64,000 bases of DNA from Serratia liquefaciens ATCC 27592 (GCF_000422085.1 NC_021741.1:744001-808000), one strand, 5' to 3'; positions 11,362 to 22,278 are shown, numbered from the stretch's first letter. The notes: generated by a model from the letters alone, not told the origin. Made by a program: numbers and translations.

Positions 11362-12132
11362 TTATTCGGCGGGCAGCGTGGGGACGTTGCTGTCAAACCA
11401 GGTCTGGTAGATTTTGGCGTAGGTGCCGTCGGCGATGATTTTCTTCAGGCCGGCGTTGATTTTGCCGCGCAGTTCGTCATTGCCTTTGGCCACGGCGATA
11501 CCGAAATACTGACGTTCGAATTTGGCATCGGACACCAGTTTGAACTCTTTTTCCGGATGGGTTTTGATATAGAACTTGGCCACGCCGACGTCGCCCACGG
11601 CCGCGCCGATACCGTCTTCATACAGCTCTTGCAGCATTAACGGGGTATTGTCGAAACGTTTGATGGCGGTGTTGTTTTTGCCTAACACGTCGGACACCAC
11701 GATGTCGCCGGTGCTGGAGTTGACTACGCCGACCTTCAGCGCTTTCAAGGCGGCAATCGAGTCTACGCCAGAGTCTTTGGGGACCACGATAGCCTGCTCT
11801 GCCGGGAAGTAAGGTACAGAGAAATCAACCATTTGTTTGCGTTTATCGGTAATGGTGATGCCGGAAATAATGATGTCGCGATCGCCGGAGTTCAGCGTGG
11901 CGAAAATACCTTCCCACGGCGTATTCACCAGTTTGACCTGAAAGTTCTCGGCCTTGGCTACCGCCTTGATGATATCGATATCAAAGCCTTCCAGCTGTTT
12001 GCTGCTGTTTTCGAATTCGAACGGACGGTAGGTGCCGCCAGAGCCGACGACGTAGGTAGGTTCAGCCGCCAGGACGGAGGCCGACAGGGTGGCAGCCAGA
12101 CAGGCGCCAATCACAACTAAAGATTTAAACAT
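11362..12132 (-). CDS. Polar amino-acid ABC transporter, periplasmic binding protein
   Basis: 256 residues with a clear signal peptide (hydrophobic core to about residue 20, cleavage likely after VLAA). The mature part shows the family-3 solute-binding pattern: YRPFEF near the N-terminus, GFDIDIIKAVA, and the WEGIFATLNSGDRDIIISG stretch. It captures an amino acid in the periplasm for the adjacent permease and ATPase. It is the first gene of the operon; a perfect inverted repeat lies 39 bases upstream of its start. Confidence 0.93.
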   Translation of the reverse strand: MFKSLVVIGACLAATLSASVLAAEPTYVVGSGGTYRPFEFENSSKQLEGFDIDIIKAVAKAENFQVKLVNTPWEGIFATLNSGDRDIIISGITITDKRKQMVDFSVPYFPAEQAIVVPKDSGVDSIAALKALKVGVVNSSTGDIVVSDVLGKNNTAIKRFDNTPLMLQELYEDGIGAAVGDVGVAKFYIKTHPEKEFKLVSDAKFERQYFGIAVAKGNDELRGKINAGLKKIIADGTYAKIYQTWFDSNVPTLPAE

Positions 12133-12170
12133 CGCTATCCCCGGTAATTAAAAATGATCCATTGGATTTA

Positions 12171-12193
12171 TTTATGCACTATGAGTGCATAAA
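12171..12193. promoter_or_regulatory. Perfect 10-bp-arm inverted repeat upstream of the ABC operon (candidate operator)
   Basis: TTTATGCACT and AGTGCATAAA form perfect 10-base arms around a 3-base centre (ATG). It lies 39 bases upstream of the binding-protein start codon, where a repressor or activator site would be expected. I do not recognise the cognate regulator. No long T-run follows, and with a 3-base centre it reads as a DNA operator rather than a terminator. Confidence 0.55.
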
Positions 12194-12537
12194 AATAATC
12201 TTTAATGAATAAAAACACAACTCCTACCTGATGATGAAATTTTTAATGGTGTTAAATATGCAGTTTGTGCTTGTGGCTGGCGAATGCTTTGGTGAAATCA
12301 GCGGGTAGCCAGTTTTTCTTACTGCATAACCGGAAAAAACGTTGAAGGGGAAAATGTTGCGGCCCAGGCTGGTTTTTCTGTGATGAAAGTGGTTTTTTTT
12401 GCCGCTTTCGAAGTGAATTTAGGTTATAAACTCAGGAAATTATCATCCTACTCTGAATTTGGCGGCGAAATGCCGTTCTCTGTGTGGAGTCCAACGAAAA
12501 GTTGTGGGATGATTGGTCGGTTTTTCAGGGGGCGGAG
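12194..12537. other. Intergenic region before ftsB
   Basis: With the operator and start of the ABC operon this makes a 405-base gap between divergent units. It should hold the ABC promoter (leftward) and the ftsB promoter (rightward). It is AT-rich near 12180-12260. I could not identify convincing -10/-35 pairs or a further gene. Confidence 0.5.
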
Positions 12538-12858
12538 ATGGGAAAACTTACGCTGCTATTGCTGGCATTGCTCGGTTGGTTACAGTATTCACTGTGGCTG
12601 GGCAAAAATGGTATTCACGATTACGTGCGGGTCAATGAGGATGTTGCGCTCCAACAGGGCAGCAATGCCAAATTGAAAGCGCGTAACGATCAGCTGTTCG
12701 CCGAAATCGACGATTTGAACGGCGGTCAGGAAGCGATCGAAGAGCGTGCGCGCAATGAGCTGAGCATGATTAAGCCCGGTGAGACTTTCTATCGTCTGGT
12801 TCCTGACCAATCCAGACGCAACGCGGCGTCCGCCTCGCAAAATAACCTACAAAAGTAA
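12538..12858 (+). CDS. ftsB: Cell division protein FtsB
   Basis: 106 residues from the ATG at 12538 (the frame extends upstream to 12484, but the family begins MGKL). One N-terminal transmembrane segment (about residues 4-20) is followed by a periplasmic coiled coil (about residues 28-70). FtsB joins FtsL and FtsQ in the divisome subcomplex that licenses septal peptidoglycan synthesis by FtsWI. It is three bases from ispD, as in other enterobacteria. Confidence 0.95.
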   Translation: MGKLTLLLLALLGWLQYSLWLGKNGIHDYVRVNEDVALQQGSNAKLKARNDQLFAEIDDLNGGQEAIEERARNELSMIKPGETFYRLVPDQSRRNAASASQNNLQK

Positions 12859-12861
12859 CGC

Positions 12862-13569
12862 ATGAATCACTCCGCAGGAACCTTTCCATCGGTGATCGCC
12901 GTCCTGCCCGCTGCCGGTATTGGCAGCCGCATGCAGGTTGATTGCCCAAAGCAATATTTAACCATCGGCCACCAAACCATTCTCGAACACGCGATCCACG
13001 CGCTGCTGCGCCATCCGCGTATTTCGCAGGTGATTGTGGCGATAGGCCCCGACGATCAGCAGTTCCACCAGTTGCCGATAGCGCAGGATCCCCGCGTGCA
13101 GGCTACCATTGGCGGGCAGCAACGCGCCGACTCGGTAATGGCCGGCTTGCAGCTGGCTGGTGAGGCAAAATGGGTGCTGGTGCACGACGCGGCGCGCCCC
13201 TGTCTGCATGCCGACGATCTCGACCGCCTGTTGGCGATTACCGAACATAGCGACGTGGGGGGGATTTTGGCGGCGCCGGTGCGTGACACCATGAAGCGCG
13301 CAGAGCCTGGCCACGGGGCCATTTCTCATACGGTAGAACGTCAGGACCTGTGGCATGCGTTAACGCCGCAGCTGTTCCCACTGGCGTTGCTCAAGCAGTG
13401 CCTGCAGCGCGCGCTGGATGACGGGGCGACGGTGACCGACGAGGCGTCGGCCCTGGAGCACTGCGGCTATCATCCGCTGCTGGTCAATGGGCGTTCGGAC
13501 AATATTAAGGTCACGCGGCCGGAAGATTTGGCGCTGGCGGCATTCTATTTAACTCAGTTAGACAATTAA
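12862..13569 (+). CDS. ispD: 2-C-methyl-D-erythritol 4-phosphate cytidylyltransferase
   Basis: 235 residues. It transfers CMP from CTP to methylerythritol phosphate, the third step of the MEP isoprenoid pathway. The CTP-binding signature [10 protein letters not shown] with PKQYL lies at about residues 14-33, and the conserved VHDAARP motif near residue 105. It is followed 10 bases later by ispF, which acts two steps on. Confidence 0.98.
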   Translation: MNHSAGTFPSVIAVLPAAGIGSRMQVDCPKQYLTIGHQTILEHAIHALLRHPRISQVIVAIGPDDQQFHQLPIAQDPRVQATIGGQQRADSVMAGLQLAGEAKWVLVHDAARPCLHADDLDRLLAITEHSDVGGILAAPVRDTMKRAEPGHGAISHTVERQDLWHALTPQLFPLALLKQCLQRALDDGATVTDEASALEHCGYHPLLVNGRSDNIKVTRPEDLALAAFYLTQLDN

Positions 13570-13579
13570 GGAGCGCATC

Positions 13580-14053
13580 ATGCGTATCGGCCACGGTTTT
13601 GACGTACATAAATTTGGCGGCGAAGGCCCGTTGGTGATCGGTGGCGTTCGTATTCCTTATGAAAAAGGTTTGCTGGCCCACTCTGATGGCGACGTAGCAC
13701 TGCACGCCGCGACCGATGCCCTGCTGGGCGCGGCAGCGCTGGGGGATATCGGCAAGCTGTTCCCGGATACTGACCCGGCCTTCAAAGGTGCCGATAGCCG
13801 CGAGTTGTTGCGCGAAGCCTGGAAACGCATCCGCGCCAAGGGCTATCGTCTGGGCAACCTGGACATCACTATTATTGCCCAGGCCCCTAAGATGGCACCG
13901 CATATCCCGCAGATGCGCATTTTCCTGGCGGAAGACCTGCAATGCCATATGGACGACGTTAACGTTAAGGCTACCACCACCGAACAACTCGGTTTCACCG
14001 GGCGTGGTGAGGGTATTGCCTGCGAAGCGGTTGCCTTGTTGATCAAGGAATAA
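13580..14053 (+). CDS. ispF: 2-C-methyl-D-erythritol 2,4-cyclodiphosphate synthase
   Basis: 157 residues. The N-terminal GHGFDVHKF contains the metal ligands Asp8 and His10, [18 protein letters not shown] supplies the third histidine, and [15 protein letters not shown] lies near the C-terminus. It cyclises CDP-methylerythritol 2-phosphate. A GGAGCG Shine-Dalgarno precedes the ATG. truD begins 4 bases after the stop. Confidence 0.98.
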   Translation: MRIGHGFDVHKFGGEGPLVIGGVRIPYEKGLLAHSDGDVALHAATDALLGAAALGDIGKLFPDTDPAFKGADSRELLREAWKRIRAKGYRLGNLDITIIAQAPKMAPHIPQMRIFLAEDLQCHMDDVNVKATTTEQLGFTGRGEGIACEAVALLIKE

Positions 14054-14057
14054 GCGC

Positions 14058-15104
14058 ATGGATATGGCTAACCTGACCTGGCTGCATGGCCAGCCGCAAA
14101 GCACCGGCGTGCTGAAGGCCAACCCGGAAGATTTCGTGGTGGTGGAAGACCTGGGCTTTGAGCCGGATGGCGAAGGCGAACACGTGCTGGTGAACATCCG
14201 CAAAAACGGTTGTAACACCCAGTTCGTCGCCGATTACCTGGCGCGCTTTGCCGGTATTCATGCCCGCTCCGTCAGCTACGCGGGCTTAAAAGATCGTCAT
14301 GCGGTAACCGAACAGTGGTTCTGTTTGCATCTGCCAGGGAAAGAGACGCCGGACTTTACCCAGTTCTCACTGGAAGGCTGTGAAGTGCTGGCCAGCGCCC
14401 GGCACCTGCGCAAAATGCGGATTGGCACCTTGAAAGGCAATGCCTTTACTCTGGTGCTGCGTCATATCTCCGATCGTCAGGATGTAGAACAACGTCTGCA
14501 GGCGATTGAGACCGGCGGTGTACCGAATTACTTCGGCAGTCAGCGCTTTGGGCGCGGCGGTAACAACCTGGTGATGGCGCGACGTTGGGCGAATGACGAG
14601 ATCCGGGTGAAAGAACGCAGCAAGCGTAGCTTTTATCTTTCTGCCAGTCGCAGCGCGCTGTTTAACCTGATCGCCAGCCGGCGATTGGCCAATCAGCAGC
14701 AACATACCGTGCTGGAAGGGGATGCCCTTCAACTTAGCGGTCGTGGCAGTTGGTTTGTTGCCAAACCGGAAGAGCTGGAAGCGTTGCAGCAACGCCTGGA
14801 AGCCGGTGAGCTGATGATCACCGCTCCTTTACCCGGTGATGGCGAACCGGGCACCGCCGGGGAAGCGTTGAGCTTTGAACAGCAGTGTCTGCTGGAACAG
14901 CCGGAGCTGATGTCGCTTTTAAAGCGCGAACGCGTAGATCCGGCCCGCCGAGCCTTGCTGTTACAGCCGAAAGATATGCAGTGGGACTGGTGGGACGATG
15001 CCACCGTCGAACTGCGTTTCTGGCTGCCGGCCGGCAGTTTCGCCACCAGCGTGGTGCGCGAAATTATGCGGCAGGACAGTAGCGATGCGGATATTAGCGA
15101 GTAA
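14058..15104 (+). CDS. truD: tRNA pseudouridine(13) synthase
   Basis: 348 residues. TruD converts U13 of tRNA-Glu to pseudouridine. The catalytic Asp79 sits in [12 protein letters not shown], and the [15 protein letters not shown] and KNGCNT segments are typical of the family. A second in-frame ATG at 14064 is possible. It is co-directional with ispF and ends at a clear terminator. Confidence 0.97.
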   Translation: MDMANLTWLHGQPQSTGVLKANPEDFVVVEDLGFEPDGEGEHVLVNIRKNGCNTQFVADYLARFAGIHARSVSYAGLKDRHAVTEQWFCLHLPGKETPDFTQFSLEGCEVLASARHLRKMRIGTLKGNAFTLVLRHISDRQDVEQRLQAIETGGVPNYFGSQRFGRGGNNLVMARRWANDEIRVKERSKRSFYLSASRSALFNLIASRRLANQQQHTVLEGDALQLSGRGSWFVAKPEELEALQQRLEAGELMITAPLPGDGEPGTAGEALSFEQQCLLEQPELMSLLKRERVDPARRALLLQPKDMQWDWWDDATVELRFWLPAGSFATSVVREIMRQDSSDADISE

Positions 15105-15111
15105 TAATCAA

Positions 15112-15138
15112 GAAACCTGCGCAAGCAGGTTTTTTTTC
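15112..15138 (+). terminator. Rho-independent terminator after truD
   Basis: AAACCTGC, loop GCAA, GCAGGTTT, then a run of eight T's. It lies 8 bases past the truD stop and separates the ftsB-truD unit from surE. Confidence 0.9.
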
Positions 15139-15329
15139 GCCAGAAGAATGACTCGTGGCGGTTCAGCCTTGAGTTCCCTGCCTTTTCCCATGGTCACTGG
15201 ACATGGCGGGGGCAGTAAACATAATATCTGCTGATTAAGCGCCTCCTTTTGGGCGGTCATACCGAGTAGTTAAATCCCAGGCTGCGTTGAGCGGTGCCTG
15301 GTTGAGAGATAAAAAGAAGACAACCTCTT

Positions 15330-16091
15330 ATGCGGATATTGCTGAGTAATGACGACGGTGTTACCGCCCCAGGCATTCAGGTGCTGGCGGCAGCGCTGCG
15401 AGAGTTTGCTGAGGTGCAGGTTGTGGCACCCGATCGTAACCGCAGCGGTTCTTCCAATGCGCTGACGTTGGAATCCCCATTGCGCACCCTGACGATGCCC
15501 AATGGGGATATCGCCGTACAGCAAGGAACACCGACCGATTGCGTATACCTGGGAGTGAATGCCCTGATGCAACCTGCGCCGGATATCGTGGTTTCCGGTA
15601 TCAATGCCGGCCCCAATCTGGGCGATGACGTGATCTACTCCGGCACCGTGGCTGCCGCCATGGAAGGGCGCCATTTGGGCTTGCCTGCGCTAGCCGTGTC
15701 GTTGAACGGCCATCAGCATTATGCTACCGCGGCGGCGATCACCTGCCGGGTGCTGCGTGCCCTGTTGCGTGAACCGTTACGCACTGGAAAAATTCTGAAT
15801 ATCAACGTGCCGGATTTGCCGTTGGGCGAGATCAAAGGCATTCGCGTGACCCGCTGCGGCAGTCGCCATCCGGCCGACAAAGTGTTCTGCCAACAGGATC
15901 CTCGTGGGCAAAACCTTTACTGGATTGGGCCTCCGGGTGATAAGTTTGATGTCGGGCCGGACACGGATTTCGCTGCGGTAGAACAGGGTTATGTCGCGAT
16001 TACACCCTTGCAGGTGGATTTGACCGCTTATGCGGCCCAGGATGTAGTAAAAACGTGGTTAACCAAAGCAGGGGTTGGCGGGGAATGGTGA
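15330..16091 (+). CDS. surE: 5'/3'-nucleotidase SurE
   Basis: 253 residues. The N-terminal [12 protein letters not shown] holds the two metal-binding aspartates, and [19 protein letters not shown] is the second family signature. SurE is a metal-dependent phosphatase acting on nucleoside monophosphates and short polyphosphate, important in stationary phase. Its stop overlaps the pcm start, matching the conserved surE-pcm-nlpD-rpoS cluster. Confidence 0.97.
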   Translation: MRILLSNDDGVTAPGIQVLAAALREFAEVQVVAPDRNRSGSSNALTLESPLRTLTMPNGDIAVQQGTPTDCVYLGVNALMQPAPDIVVSGINAGPNLGDDVIYSGTVAAAMEGRHLGLPALAVSLNGHQHYATAAAITCRVLRALLREPLRTGKILNINVPDLPLGEIKGIRVTRCGSRHPADKVFCQQDPRGQNLYWIGPPGDKFDVGPDTDFAAVEQGYVAITPLQVDLTAYAAQDVVKTWLTKAGVGGEW

Positions 16092-16711
16092 ACAAGCGTA
16101 TGCAAACATTGCTGACGCAACTGCGTCAACAAGGGATCCAGGACGAACGATTACTGCGGGCCATTGAGGCAGTGCCGCGTGAACGCTTTGTTGATGAAGC
16201 GCTTGAACACAAAGCTTATGAAAATACGGCGCTGCCTATCGGCTCAGGTCAAACGATCTCCCAGCCTTATATGGTGGCACGGATGACCGAACTCTTAAAC
16301 CTGACGCCTACATCCAGGGTATTGGAGATCGGCACGGGTTCCGGTTATCAGACCGCCATACTGGCGCACCTGGTGCAGCATGTGTGCTCCGTTGAGCGTA
16401 TCAAGGGATTGCAATGGCAGGCGAAACGTCGCCTGAAGCAACTCGACCTTCACAATGTTTCTACTCGTCACGGTGACGGTTGGCAGGGGTGGGCTTCGCG
16501 GGGGCCGTTCGATGCCATTATTGTCACCGCCGCGCCGCCGGAGATCCCCCCGGCGTTGATGGAACAGCTAGACGACGGCGGTATTTTGGTTTTGCCGGTC
16601 GGTGAGCAGGCTCAGATCCTCAAGCGTATTCAGCGCCAGGGGAATGAATTTACTATCGATATCGTCGAAGCGGTGCGCTTTGTACCACTGGTGAAAGGCG
16701 AACTGGCCTAG
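16085..16711 (+). CDS. pcm: Protein-L-isoaspartate O-methyltransferase
   Basis: 208 residues from the ATG at 16085, inside the end of surE; the frame is open upstream to 16055 but the family begins MV(N/S). It repairs isoaspartyl residues using SAM. Visible are the SAM-binding [13 protein letters not shown] (about residues 80-92), [10 protein letters not shown] upstream of it, and the C-terminal [10 protein letters not shown]. It is coupled to surE and acts in protein repair in non-growing cells. Confidence 0.97.
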   Translation: MVNKRMQTLLTQLRQQGIQDERLLRAIEAVPRERFVDEALEHKAYENTALPIGSGQTISQPYMVARMTELLNLTPTSRVLEIGTGSGYQTAILAHLVQHVCSVERIKGLQWQAKRRLKQLDLHNVSTRHGDGWQGWASRGPFDAIIVTAAPPEIPPALMEQLDDGGILVLPVGEQAQILKRIQRQGNEFTIDIVEAVRFVPLVKGELA

Positions 16712-17017
16712 CGATTGTCTGAATTTTCGACAGGATATGAAATCTGTTGCACTTTCATCACCTCCGGTTAAGGTTTTAGCGTTTCAATAAAACTAATTTT
16801 CAATACAATTGCCTTTCTGCGTAGTTGTCTTATGGTGCAGCAGCGCTAATGTGGTTAGCATGGCGCGCTGTTTTGAGGCTCCGGTATGAGGTTTTCTGAC
16901 GTTCAGAAATCGGCCGCGGGCACCTTTCATTGTAGGAACGTAGAGAATGTTAAAAGCTCAGCTACGATGTAAAGGGTATTTTGGATATATCGCTGATATT
17001 GCTGTCATGGGGGAAGC
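16712..17017. other. Intergenic region pcm-nlpD
   Basis: 306 bases without a supported gene. It must contain at least one nlpD promoter, which also feeds rpoS in E. coli, but I could not assign -10/-35 elements with confidence. No terminator-like hairpin follows pcm directly, so some read-through into nlpD is possible. Confidence 0.5.
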
Positions 17018-18028
17018 ATGAGCACGGGAAGCCCAATGATTACATTACGCCGGGTTGCGGTGTGTACGATGGTAAGTTTGTGGTTGGCGGGTTGTTCGAA
17101 CAATGCGTCGACATCGGCCCCTATCAGTAGCGTGGGCGGCGGTGGTGCCGGAGCCGCTGCATCCAGCAATGCTGGGGCGCAGGTGGGCTCTGAGGGACAC
17201 ATTGTTTACAACCGCAGTTATACTTCGATCCCCAAAGGGAGCTACAGCGGTAATACCTATACGGTTAAGCGCGGAGACACGCTGTTTTACATCGCCTGGA
17301 TCACCGGAAATGATTACCGTGACCTGGCTCAGCGTAACAATATTCCTGAACCCTACAGTCTGAATGTGGGTCAAAACATTCAGCTTGGTAATGGTTCGGC
17401 TACCGGAAATGGCGGCATGCTGGCGGCGACAGACGCAACCAGCGGCGGCGTACCTAAGCCACCATCGACCTCCCAGATACAAACTGCAACGGTTGATTCT
17501 CAATCAACTAACGCGTATTCTGATAATTCGGGTAAACAGAATGTAGGTAAGATGTTACCTGCAGCAGGCGCAGTGGCGGCAACTACCGCAACAGCCCCTG
17601 TTACCGCACCGGTTGTTGCTCCTCCAGTGAGCAGCACCGTCAGCAACAGCGCTCCGGTAAGTACCTGGAGATGGCCGACTGACGGGAAGATTATTGATAA
17701 CTTTTCCTCATCAGAAGGTGGGAATAAAGGTGTCGATATCGCCGGGTCTCGTGGGCAGCCTATCTTCGCTACCGCCGATGGTCGTGTAGTGTACGCAGGC
17801 AACGCTTTACGGGGTTACGGTAATCTAATCATCATCAAACACAATGATGATTACCTGAGCGCCTACGCTCACAACGACACAATGCTGGTCCGGGAACAAC
17901 AAGAAGTGAAGGCGGGTCAAAAAATAGCCACCATGGGTAGCACCGGAACCAGTTCAGTACGTTTGCATTTTGAAATTCGTTACAAGGGGAAATCCGTAAA
18001 CCCGCTGCGTTATCTTCCGCAGCGATAG
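17018..18028 (+). CDS. nlpD: Divisome-associated lipoprotein, AmiC activator
   Basis: 336 residues. A lipoprotein signal peptide ends in LAGC with acylated Cys26. A LysM domain (about residues 78-124) is followed by a Ser/Thr/Ala/Val-rich linker and a C-terminal LytM (M23) domain (about residues 225-335). In the LytM domain the usual zinc histidines are replaced ([10 protein letters not shown] has Asn for His; VRLHFEIR has Arg for the first His), consistent with an activator of AmiC rather than an active peptidase. The likely rpoS promoter lies inside this gene. Confidence 0.96.
   Translation: MSTGSPMITLRRVAVCTMVSLWLAGCSNNASTSAPISSVGGGGAGAAASSNAGAQVGSEGHIVYNRSYTSIPKGSYSGNTYTVKRGDTLFYIAWITGNDYRDLAQRNNIPEPYSLNVGQNIQLGNGSATGNGGMLAATDATSGGVPKPPSTSQIQTATVDSQSTNAYSDNSGKQNVGKMLPAAGAVAATTATAPVTAPVVAPPVSSTVSNSAPVSTWRWPTDGKIIDNFSSSEGGNKGVDIAGSRGQPIFATADGRVVYAGNALRGYGNLIIIKHNDDYLSAYAHNDTMLVREQQEVKAGQKIATMGSTGTSSVRLHFEIRYKGKSVNPLRYLPQR
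17493..17521 (+). promoter_or_regulatory. Candidate rpoS promoter within nlpD
   Basis: TTGATT (17493-17498), 17-base spacer, TATTCT (17516-17521) within the nlpD linker coding sequence. A start near 17528 would give a leader of about 555 bases before the rpoS ATG, close to the roughly 567-base leader known from E. coli. The match by position and spacing is good; activity is inferred. Confidence 0.55.
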
Positions 18029-18082
18029 ATTGGGCAGAATACGCTGTTATTCTGCTCGCGGTATCACGGGTAGGAGCAGCAT

Positions 18083-19081
18083 ATGAGCCAAAATACGCTG
18101 AAAGTTAACGAGTTACATGATGATGCGGATTTCGACGAGAACGCAACGGAAGCGGAATCATTCGACGAAAAAGCACTGGTAGAAGAAGAGGCCAGTGAGA
18201 ATGATCTAGCGGAAGAAGAGTTGTTGTCACAAGGCGTGACCCAACGCGTATTGGATGCGACGCAGCTCTATCTGGGCGAAATCGGTTATTCTCCGCTGCT
18301 TACCGCAGAGGAAGAGGTTTATTTTGCGCGGCGTGCACTGCGCGGTGACGTGCCGTCCCGCCGCCGAATGATTGAAAGCAACCTGCGGTTGGTGGTGAAA
18401 ATCGCCCGCCGCTACAGCAACCGCGGCCTGGCGCTGCTGAATCTGATTGAAGAGGGCAACCTCGGTCTGATCCGCGCAGTGGAAAAGTTTGACCCAGAAC
18501 GCGGTTTCCGTTTCTCGACCTACGCTACCTGGTGGATCCGGCAGACGATTGAACGGGCGATCATGAACCAAACCCGTACCATTCGCTTGCCTATCCACAT
18601 AGTTAAAGAATTGAATGTCTATTTGCGCACCGCGCGCGAGCTTTCTCACAAACTGGATCATGAACCGAGCGCTGAAGAGATTGCAGAGCAACTCGACAAG
18701 CCGGTGGATGACGTCAGCCGTATGCTGCGCCTGAACGAACGTATCACTTCTGTGGATACGCCGTTGGGTGGGGATTCGGAGAAAGCGTTGCTGGACATTC
18801 TGGCAGACGAGAAAGACAACGGACCGGAAGACACCACGCAAGACGATGACATGAAACAGAGCATCGTGAAATGGCTGTTCGAACTGAACGCCAAACAGCG
18901 TGAGGTGCTGGCGCGTCGCTTTGGCCTGTTGGGCTACGAAGCGGCGACGCTCGAAGATGTGGGCCGCGAAATTGGCCTGACTCGCGAGCGAGTACGTCAG
19001 ATCCAGGTTGAAGGTTTGCGCCGCCTGCGTGAAATTCTGCAGATGCAGGGCCTGAGTATCGAGGCACTGTTCCGCGAGTAA
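18083..19081 (+). CDS. rpoS: RNA polymerase sigma factor RpoS (sigma-38)
   Basis: 332 residues, typical length. The acidic N-terminus (about residues 1-50) is followed by region 1.2 to 2 ([44 protein letters not shown]), region 3, and the region 4 helix-turn-helix ([20 protein letters not shown]) near the C-terminus. It directs the general stress and stationary-phase response. The GGGTAGGAGC upstream of the ATG is the same Shine-Dalgarno context as in E. coli, where the long leader inside nlpD mediates small-RNA control. A shared terminator separates it from mutS. Confidence 0.99.
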   Translation: MSQNTLKVNELHDDADFDENATEAESFDEKALVEEEASENDLAEEELLSQGVTQRVLDATQLYLGEIGYSPLLTAEEEVYFARRALRGDVPSRRRMIESNLRLVVKIARRYSNRGLALLNLIEEGNLGLIRAVEKFDPERGFRFSTYATWWIRQTIERAIMNQTRTIRLPIHIVKELNVYLRTARELSHKLDHEPSAEEIAEQLDKPVDDVSRMLRLNERITSVDTPLGGDSEKALLDILADEKDNGPEDTTQDDDMKQSIVKWLFELNAKQREVLARRFGLLGYEAATLEDVGREIGLTRERVRQIQVEGLRRLREILQMQGLSIEALFRE

Positions 19082-19105
19082 CGTCGGCAGTTGAACCGCA
19101 TCAAA

Positions 19106-19141
19106 ATAAAAACGGTGAGCATCATGCTCACCGTTTTTTTA
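19106..19141. terminator. Bidirectional terminator between rpoS and mutS
   Basis: Near-perfect stem (AAAACGGTGAGCA and TGCTCACCGTTTT around TCA) with A's on the left and T's on the right, so it reads as an intrinsic terminator on both strands. It ends both convergent genes in an 82-base gap. Confidence 0.93.
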
Positions 19142-19163
19142 TGCCAGTTATTTATACGTCGAG

Positions 19164-21719
19164 CTAGACCATATTCTTCAGGCGATAAATCCATTCCAGT
19201 GCCTGGCGCGGAGACAATGAATCCGGATCCAGAGCCTCAAGTGCTTCAACCGCCGGTGAGGTTTCCTCATTCAGCAGCGTCATCTGAGTGGCGTCAACGG
19301 TACCGCTGGCGGTATGGTTGGAGATAGCCTCCAGTTCACGCAATTTCTGGCGTGCGCGTTTGATCACTTCACGTGGCACCCCGGCCAGTGCGGCAACCGC
19401 CAGCCCGTAACTTTTGCTGGCGGCACCGTCCTGCACGCTGTGCATAAAGGCGATGGTGTCACCGTGCTCAAGCGCATCCAAATGCACGTTAACCACGCCT
19501 TCCATTTTTTCCGGCAGAGTGGTCAGCTCAAAGTAATGAGTGGCGAACAAGGTCATGGCCTTGATGCGGCTGGCCAGATTTTCGGCACAGGCCCAGGCCA
19601 GGGATAAACCATCATAGGTCGAGGTGCCGCGGCCAATCTCGTCCATCAACACCAGACTATGTTCGGTGGCGTTATGCAGGATATTGGCCGTTTCGGTCAT
19701 CTCAACCATAAAGGTGGAGCGGCCGGAAGCCAGATCGTCCGCTGCACCTACGCGGGTAAATATGCGATCGACCGGGCCAATGACTGCCTTGCTTGCTGGC
19801 ACGTAGCTGCCGATATGGGCCATCAGTACGATCAGCGCCGTTTGGCGCATATAGGTACTTTTACCGCCCATGTTAGGGCCGGTGATGATCAACATTCGGC
19901 GTTGGGGCGACAGTGACAGCGGGTTGGAAATAAAGGGTTCGCTCAACACCTGCTCCACCACCGGGTGGCGACCTTCGGTGATGCGCACGCCAGGCTGCTC
20001 GCTCATGGTCGGGCAGGCGTAGTTTAGCGTTTCGGCGCGTTCAGCCAGGTTGGCCAGCACGTCCAGTTCTGCCAATGCCGCCGCGCTTTGTTGCAACTCA
20101 CCCAGATGCGGCAACAGCAAATCGAACAGTTCTTCGTACAGACCTTTCTCGATGGCCAGTGCTTTCCCTTTAGAGGTCAGCACCTTGTCTTCGTACTCTT
20201 TCAGTTCGGGAATGATGTAGCGTTCGGCGTTTTTCAGCGTCTGACGGCGTACGTAATGGATCGGTACCAGGTGGCTTTGCCCGCGACTGACCTGAATGTA
20301 ATAGCCATGAACACCATTGAAACCGACCTTCAGCGTGTCCAGCCCCAGTTTTTCGCGCTCGCGGATCTCGAGACGGTCGAGATAGTCGCTGGCACCATCG
20401 GCCAAGGCTCGCCATTCGTCCAGTTCACTGTTGTAGCCGGGGGCGATAACGCCACCGTCGCGAACCAGCACCGGCGGGGCTTCCACCACGGCGCGTTCTA
20501 GCAAGTCCTGCAGTTCATCAAACTGACCCACCTGGGACAGCAGGTGCTGCACATGCGGAGTATTTACGCCTTTTAACAGCGCATGGATATCCGGTAGCTG
20601 CTGGAAGGCATGACGCATGCGTGCCAGATCGCGCGGACGTGCGCTGCGCAACGCCAGACGGGCGAGGATACGTTCCAGATCGCCGACCTGACGCAAAGAA
20701 GGTTGCAGTTCAGCATACAGATCCTGCAGTGCGCCTATGGCTTGCTGACGATCATTCAGTACCTTGATGTCACGAGTAGGCATATGCAGCCAGCGCTTAA
20801 GCATGCGGCTGCCCATGGCCGTGACGCTGTGATCGAGGATCGCCGCGAGGGTGTTTTCAGTGCCGCCGGACAGGCTCTGGGTCAGCTCGAGGTTACGCCG
20901 GGTGGCGGCGTCCATGATGATGCCGTCCTGTTGACGCTCCATGGTGATACCACGGATGTGCGGCAATGAGGTGCGCTGGGTATCTTTTACGTACTGCAGC
21001 AGGCAGCCGGCGGCACGCAGTGCCTGATGGGCCTGTTCAACGCCGAAGCCGGTAAGATCGCGAGTGCCGAACTGCAGGTTAAGCTGCTGACGGGCGGTCT
21101 CCGGTTCGAATTCCCACAGCGGGCGACGACGCAGACCATGGCGCTGTTCAATCAGCGACATCTGTTCAAAGGTTTCGGGATAAAGCAGCTCGGCGGGGTT
21201 GGTGCGTTGCAACTCGGCCGCCATGGTCTCAATATCTGCTGGTTCGGCAACGCGGAAACGGCCGGAGCTGATATCCAGCGTCGCGTAACCAAAGCCACGT
21301 GCGTCTTGCCAGATGGCGGCCAGCAGGTTGTCCTGACGCTCCTGTAGCAAGGCTTCGTCGGTGATGGTGCCAGGCGTGACAATACGCACCACTTTGCGCT
21401 CAACCGGACCTTTACTGGTGGCCGGATCGCCGATTTGTTCGCACAGGGCAACGGATTCGCCAAGCTGCACCAGTTTGGCTAAATAGTTTTCCACCGCATG
21501 ATGGGGAACGCCGGCCATGGGAATAGGCTCCCCTGCTGAGGCACCGCGTTTGGTCAGCGAGATATCCAGCAGTTGGGACGCGCGCTTGGCATCATCATAG
21601 AACAGCTCGTAAAAGTCGCCCATGCGGTAGAACAGCAGGATCTCGGGATGCTGAGCCTTGAGGCGCAGGTACTGCTGCATCATCGGCGTGTGTGAATCGA
21701 GCTTGTCGGTGCTATTCAT
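19164..21719 (-). CDS. mutS: DNA mismatch repair protein MutS
   Basis: 851 residues from the ATG at 21719 ([16 protein letters not shown]); 23 further upstream codons are open but do not resemble the family start. The mismatch-recognition Phe-x-Glu occurs in MGDFYELFY near residue 31-39, and the ATPase Walker [11 protein letters not shown] with [12 protein letters not shown] lies in the C-terminal third. MutS binds mispairs and recruits MutL. It converges directly on rpoS. Confidence 0.97.
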   Translation of the reverse strand: MNSTDKLDSHTPMMQQYLRLKAQHPEILLFYRMGDFYELFYDDAKRASQLLDISLTKRGASAGEPIPMAGVPHHAVENYLAKLVQLGESVALCEQIGDPATSKGPVERKVVRIVTPGTITDEALLQERQDNLLAAIWQDARGFGYATLDISSGRFRVAEPADIETMAAELQRTNPAELLYPETFEQMSLIEQRHGLRRRPLWEFEPETARQQLNLQFGTRDLTGFGVEQAHQALRAAGCLLQYVKDTQRTSLPHIRGITMERQQDGIIMDAATRRNLELTQSLSGGTENTLAAILDHSVTAMGSRMLKRWLHMPTRDIKVLNDRQQAIGALQDLYAELQPSLRQVGDLERILARLALRSARPRDLARMRHAFQQLPDIHALLKGVNTPHVQHLLSQVGQFDELQDLLERAVVEAPPVLVRDGGVIAPGYNSELDEWRALADGASDYLDRLEIREREKLGLDTLKVGFNGVHGYYIQVSRGQSHLVPIHYVRRQTLKNAERYIIPELKEYEDKVLTSKGKALAIEKGLYEELFDLLLPHLGELQQSAAALAELDVLANLAERAETLNYACPTMSEQPGVRITEGRHPVVEQVLSEPFISNPLSLSPQRRMLIITGPNMGGKSTYMRQTALIVLMAHIGSYVPASKAVIGPVDRIFTRVGAADDLASGRSTFMVEMTETANILHNATEHSLVLMDEIGRGTSTYDGLSLAWACAENLASRIKAMTLFATHYFELTTLPEKMEGVVNVHLDALEHGDTIAFMHSVQDGAASKSYGLAVAALAGVPREVIKRARQKLRELEAISNHTASGTVDATQMTLLNEETSPAVEALEALDPDSLSPRQALEWIYRLKNMV

Positions 21720-22224
21720 AAGATTACTGTTTCCAATCCATTGAATTTGAAATGAGTTTTGACGTTGTTTTTCATCATTAGGGATCACGCCGTGTTACAA
21801 AAATCACGCCTGCAGGCGGTCGCAGGGCGAGGTAAAGCCATTGATCAAACCAGTCCCAAACGGAACGGAGGGCGCCGCGGCTACCAACGATGGGGATCAA
21901 TAAGCTTTTATACCGACGCTATACTAGCCCAGCGGGCAATCCGCTGTCACAGGTAAAAATGGGGAGCTTTACGCAAACTGGGTTTGTAATGAACGAAAGG
22001 CGTTACAATCCCCGTTCTGGCTCTAAAAACCAAGCGTATCTGCTCAGAAATCACCTCATTCCCATCCGCTTTTCCTTCGGTCTCGACGCCTTCCCTTGAT
22101 GACCAGTTCTAATCAAGGGCGAACTATTCTGTGCTCACTTATCCCCCGTTGCACGATCCCGCGAGAAGAATAATCCATAAATACTCTGCATGTTTATAAC
22201 GTATTGTTTATAATTGGTATTTGT

Positions 22225-22243
22225 TTATTTTCGATGAATTAAT
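22225..22243. promoter_or_regulatory. AT-rich imperfect palindrome, candidate NagC-type site
   Basis: TTATTTTC-GAT-GAATTAAT resembles the TTATTT...AATTAA layout of NagC operators and lies 20 bases upstream of the CRP site. NagC represses the chb operon in E. coli. The symmetry is only partial (4 of 8 positions), so this is a suggestion from context. Confidence 0.3.
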
Positions 22244-22262
22244 TCGGTAATTTAAGGTTATT

Positions 22263-22278
22263 TGTGAGCCCGGTCACA
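22263..22278. promoter_or_regulatory. CRP-cAMP binding site upstream of chbB
   Basis: TGTGA-GCCCGG-TCACA matches both consensus half-sites perfectly with the 6-base spacer. It lies about 222 bases upstream of the chbB start codon. It implies catabolite control of the chb operon; the dependent -10 element was not identified. Confidence 0.85.
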
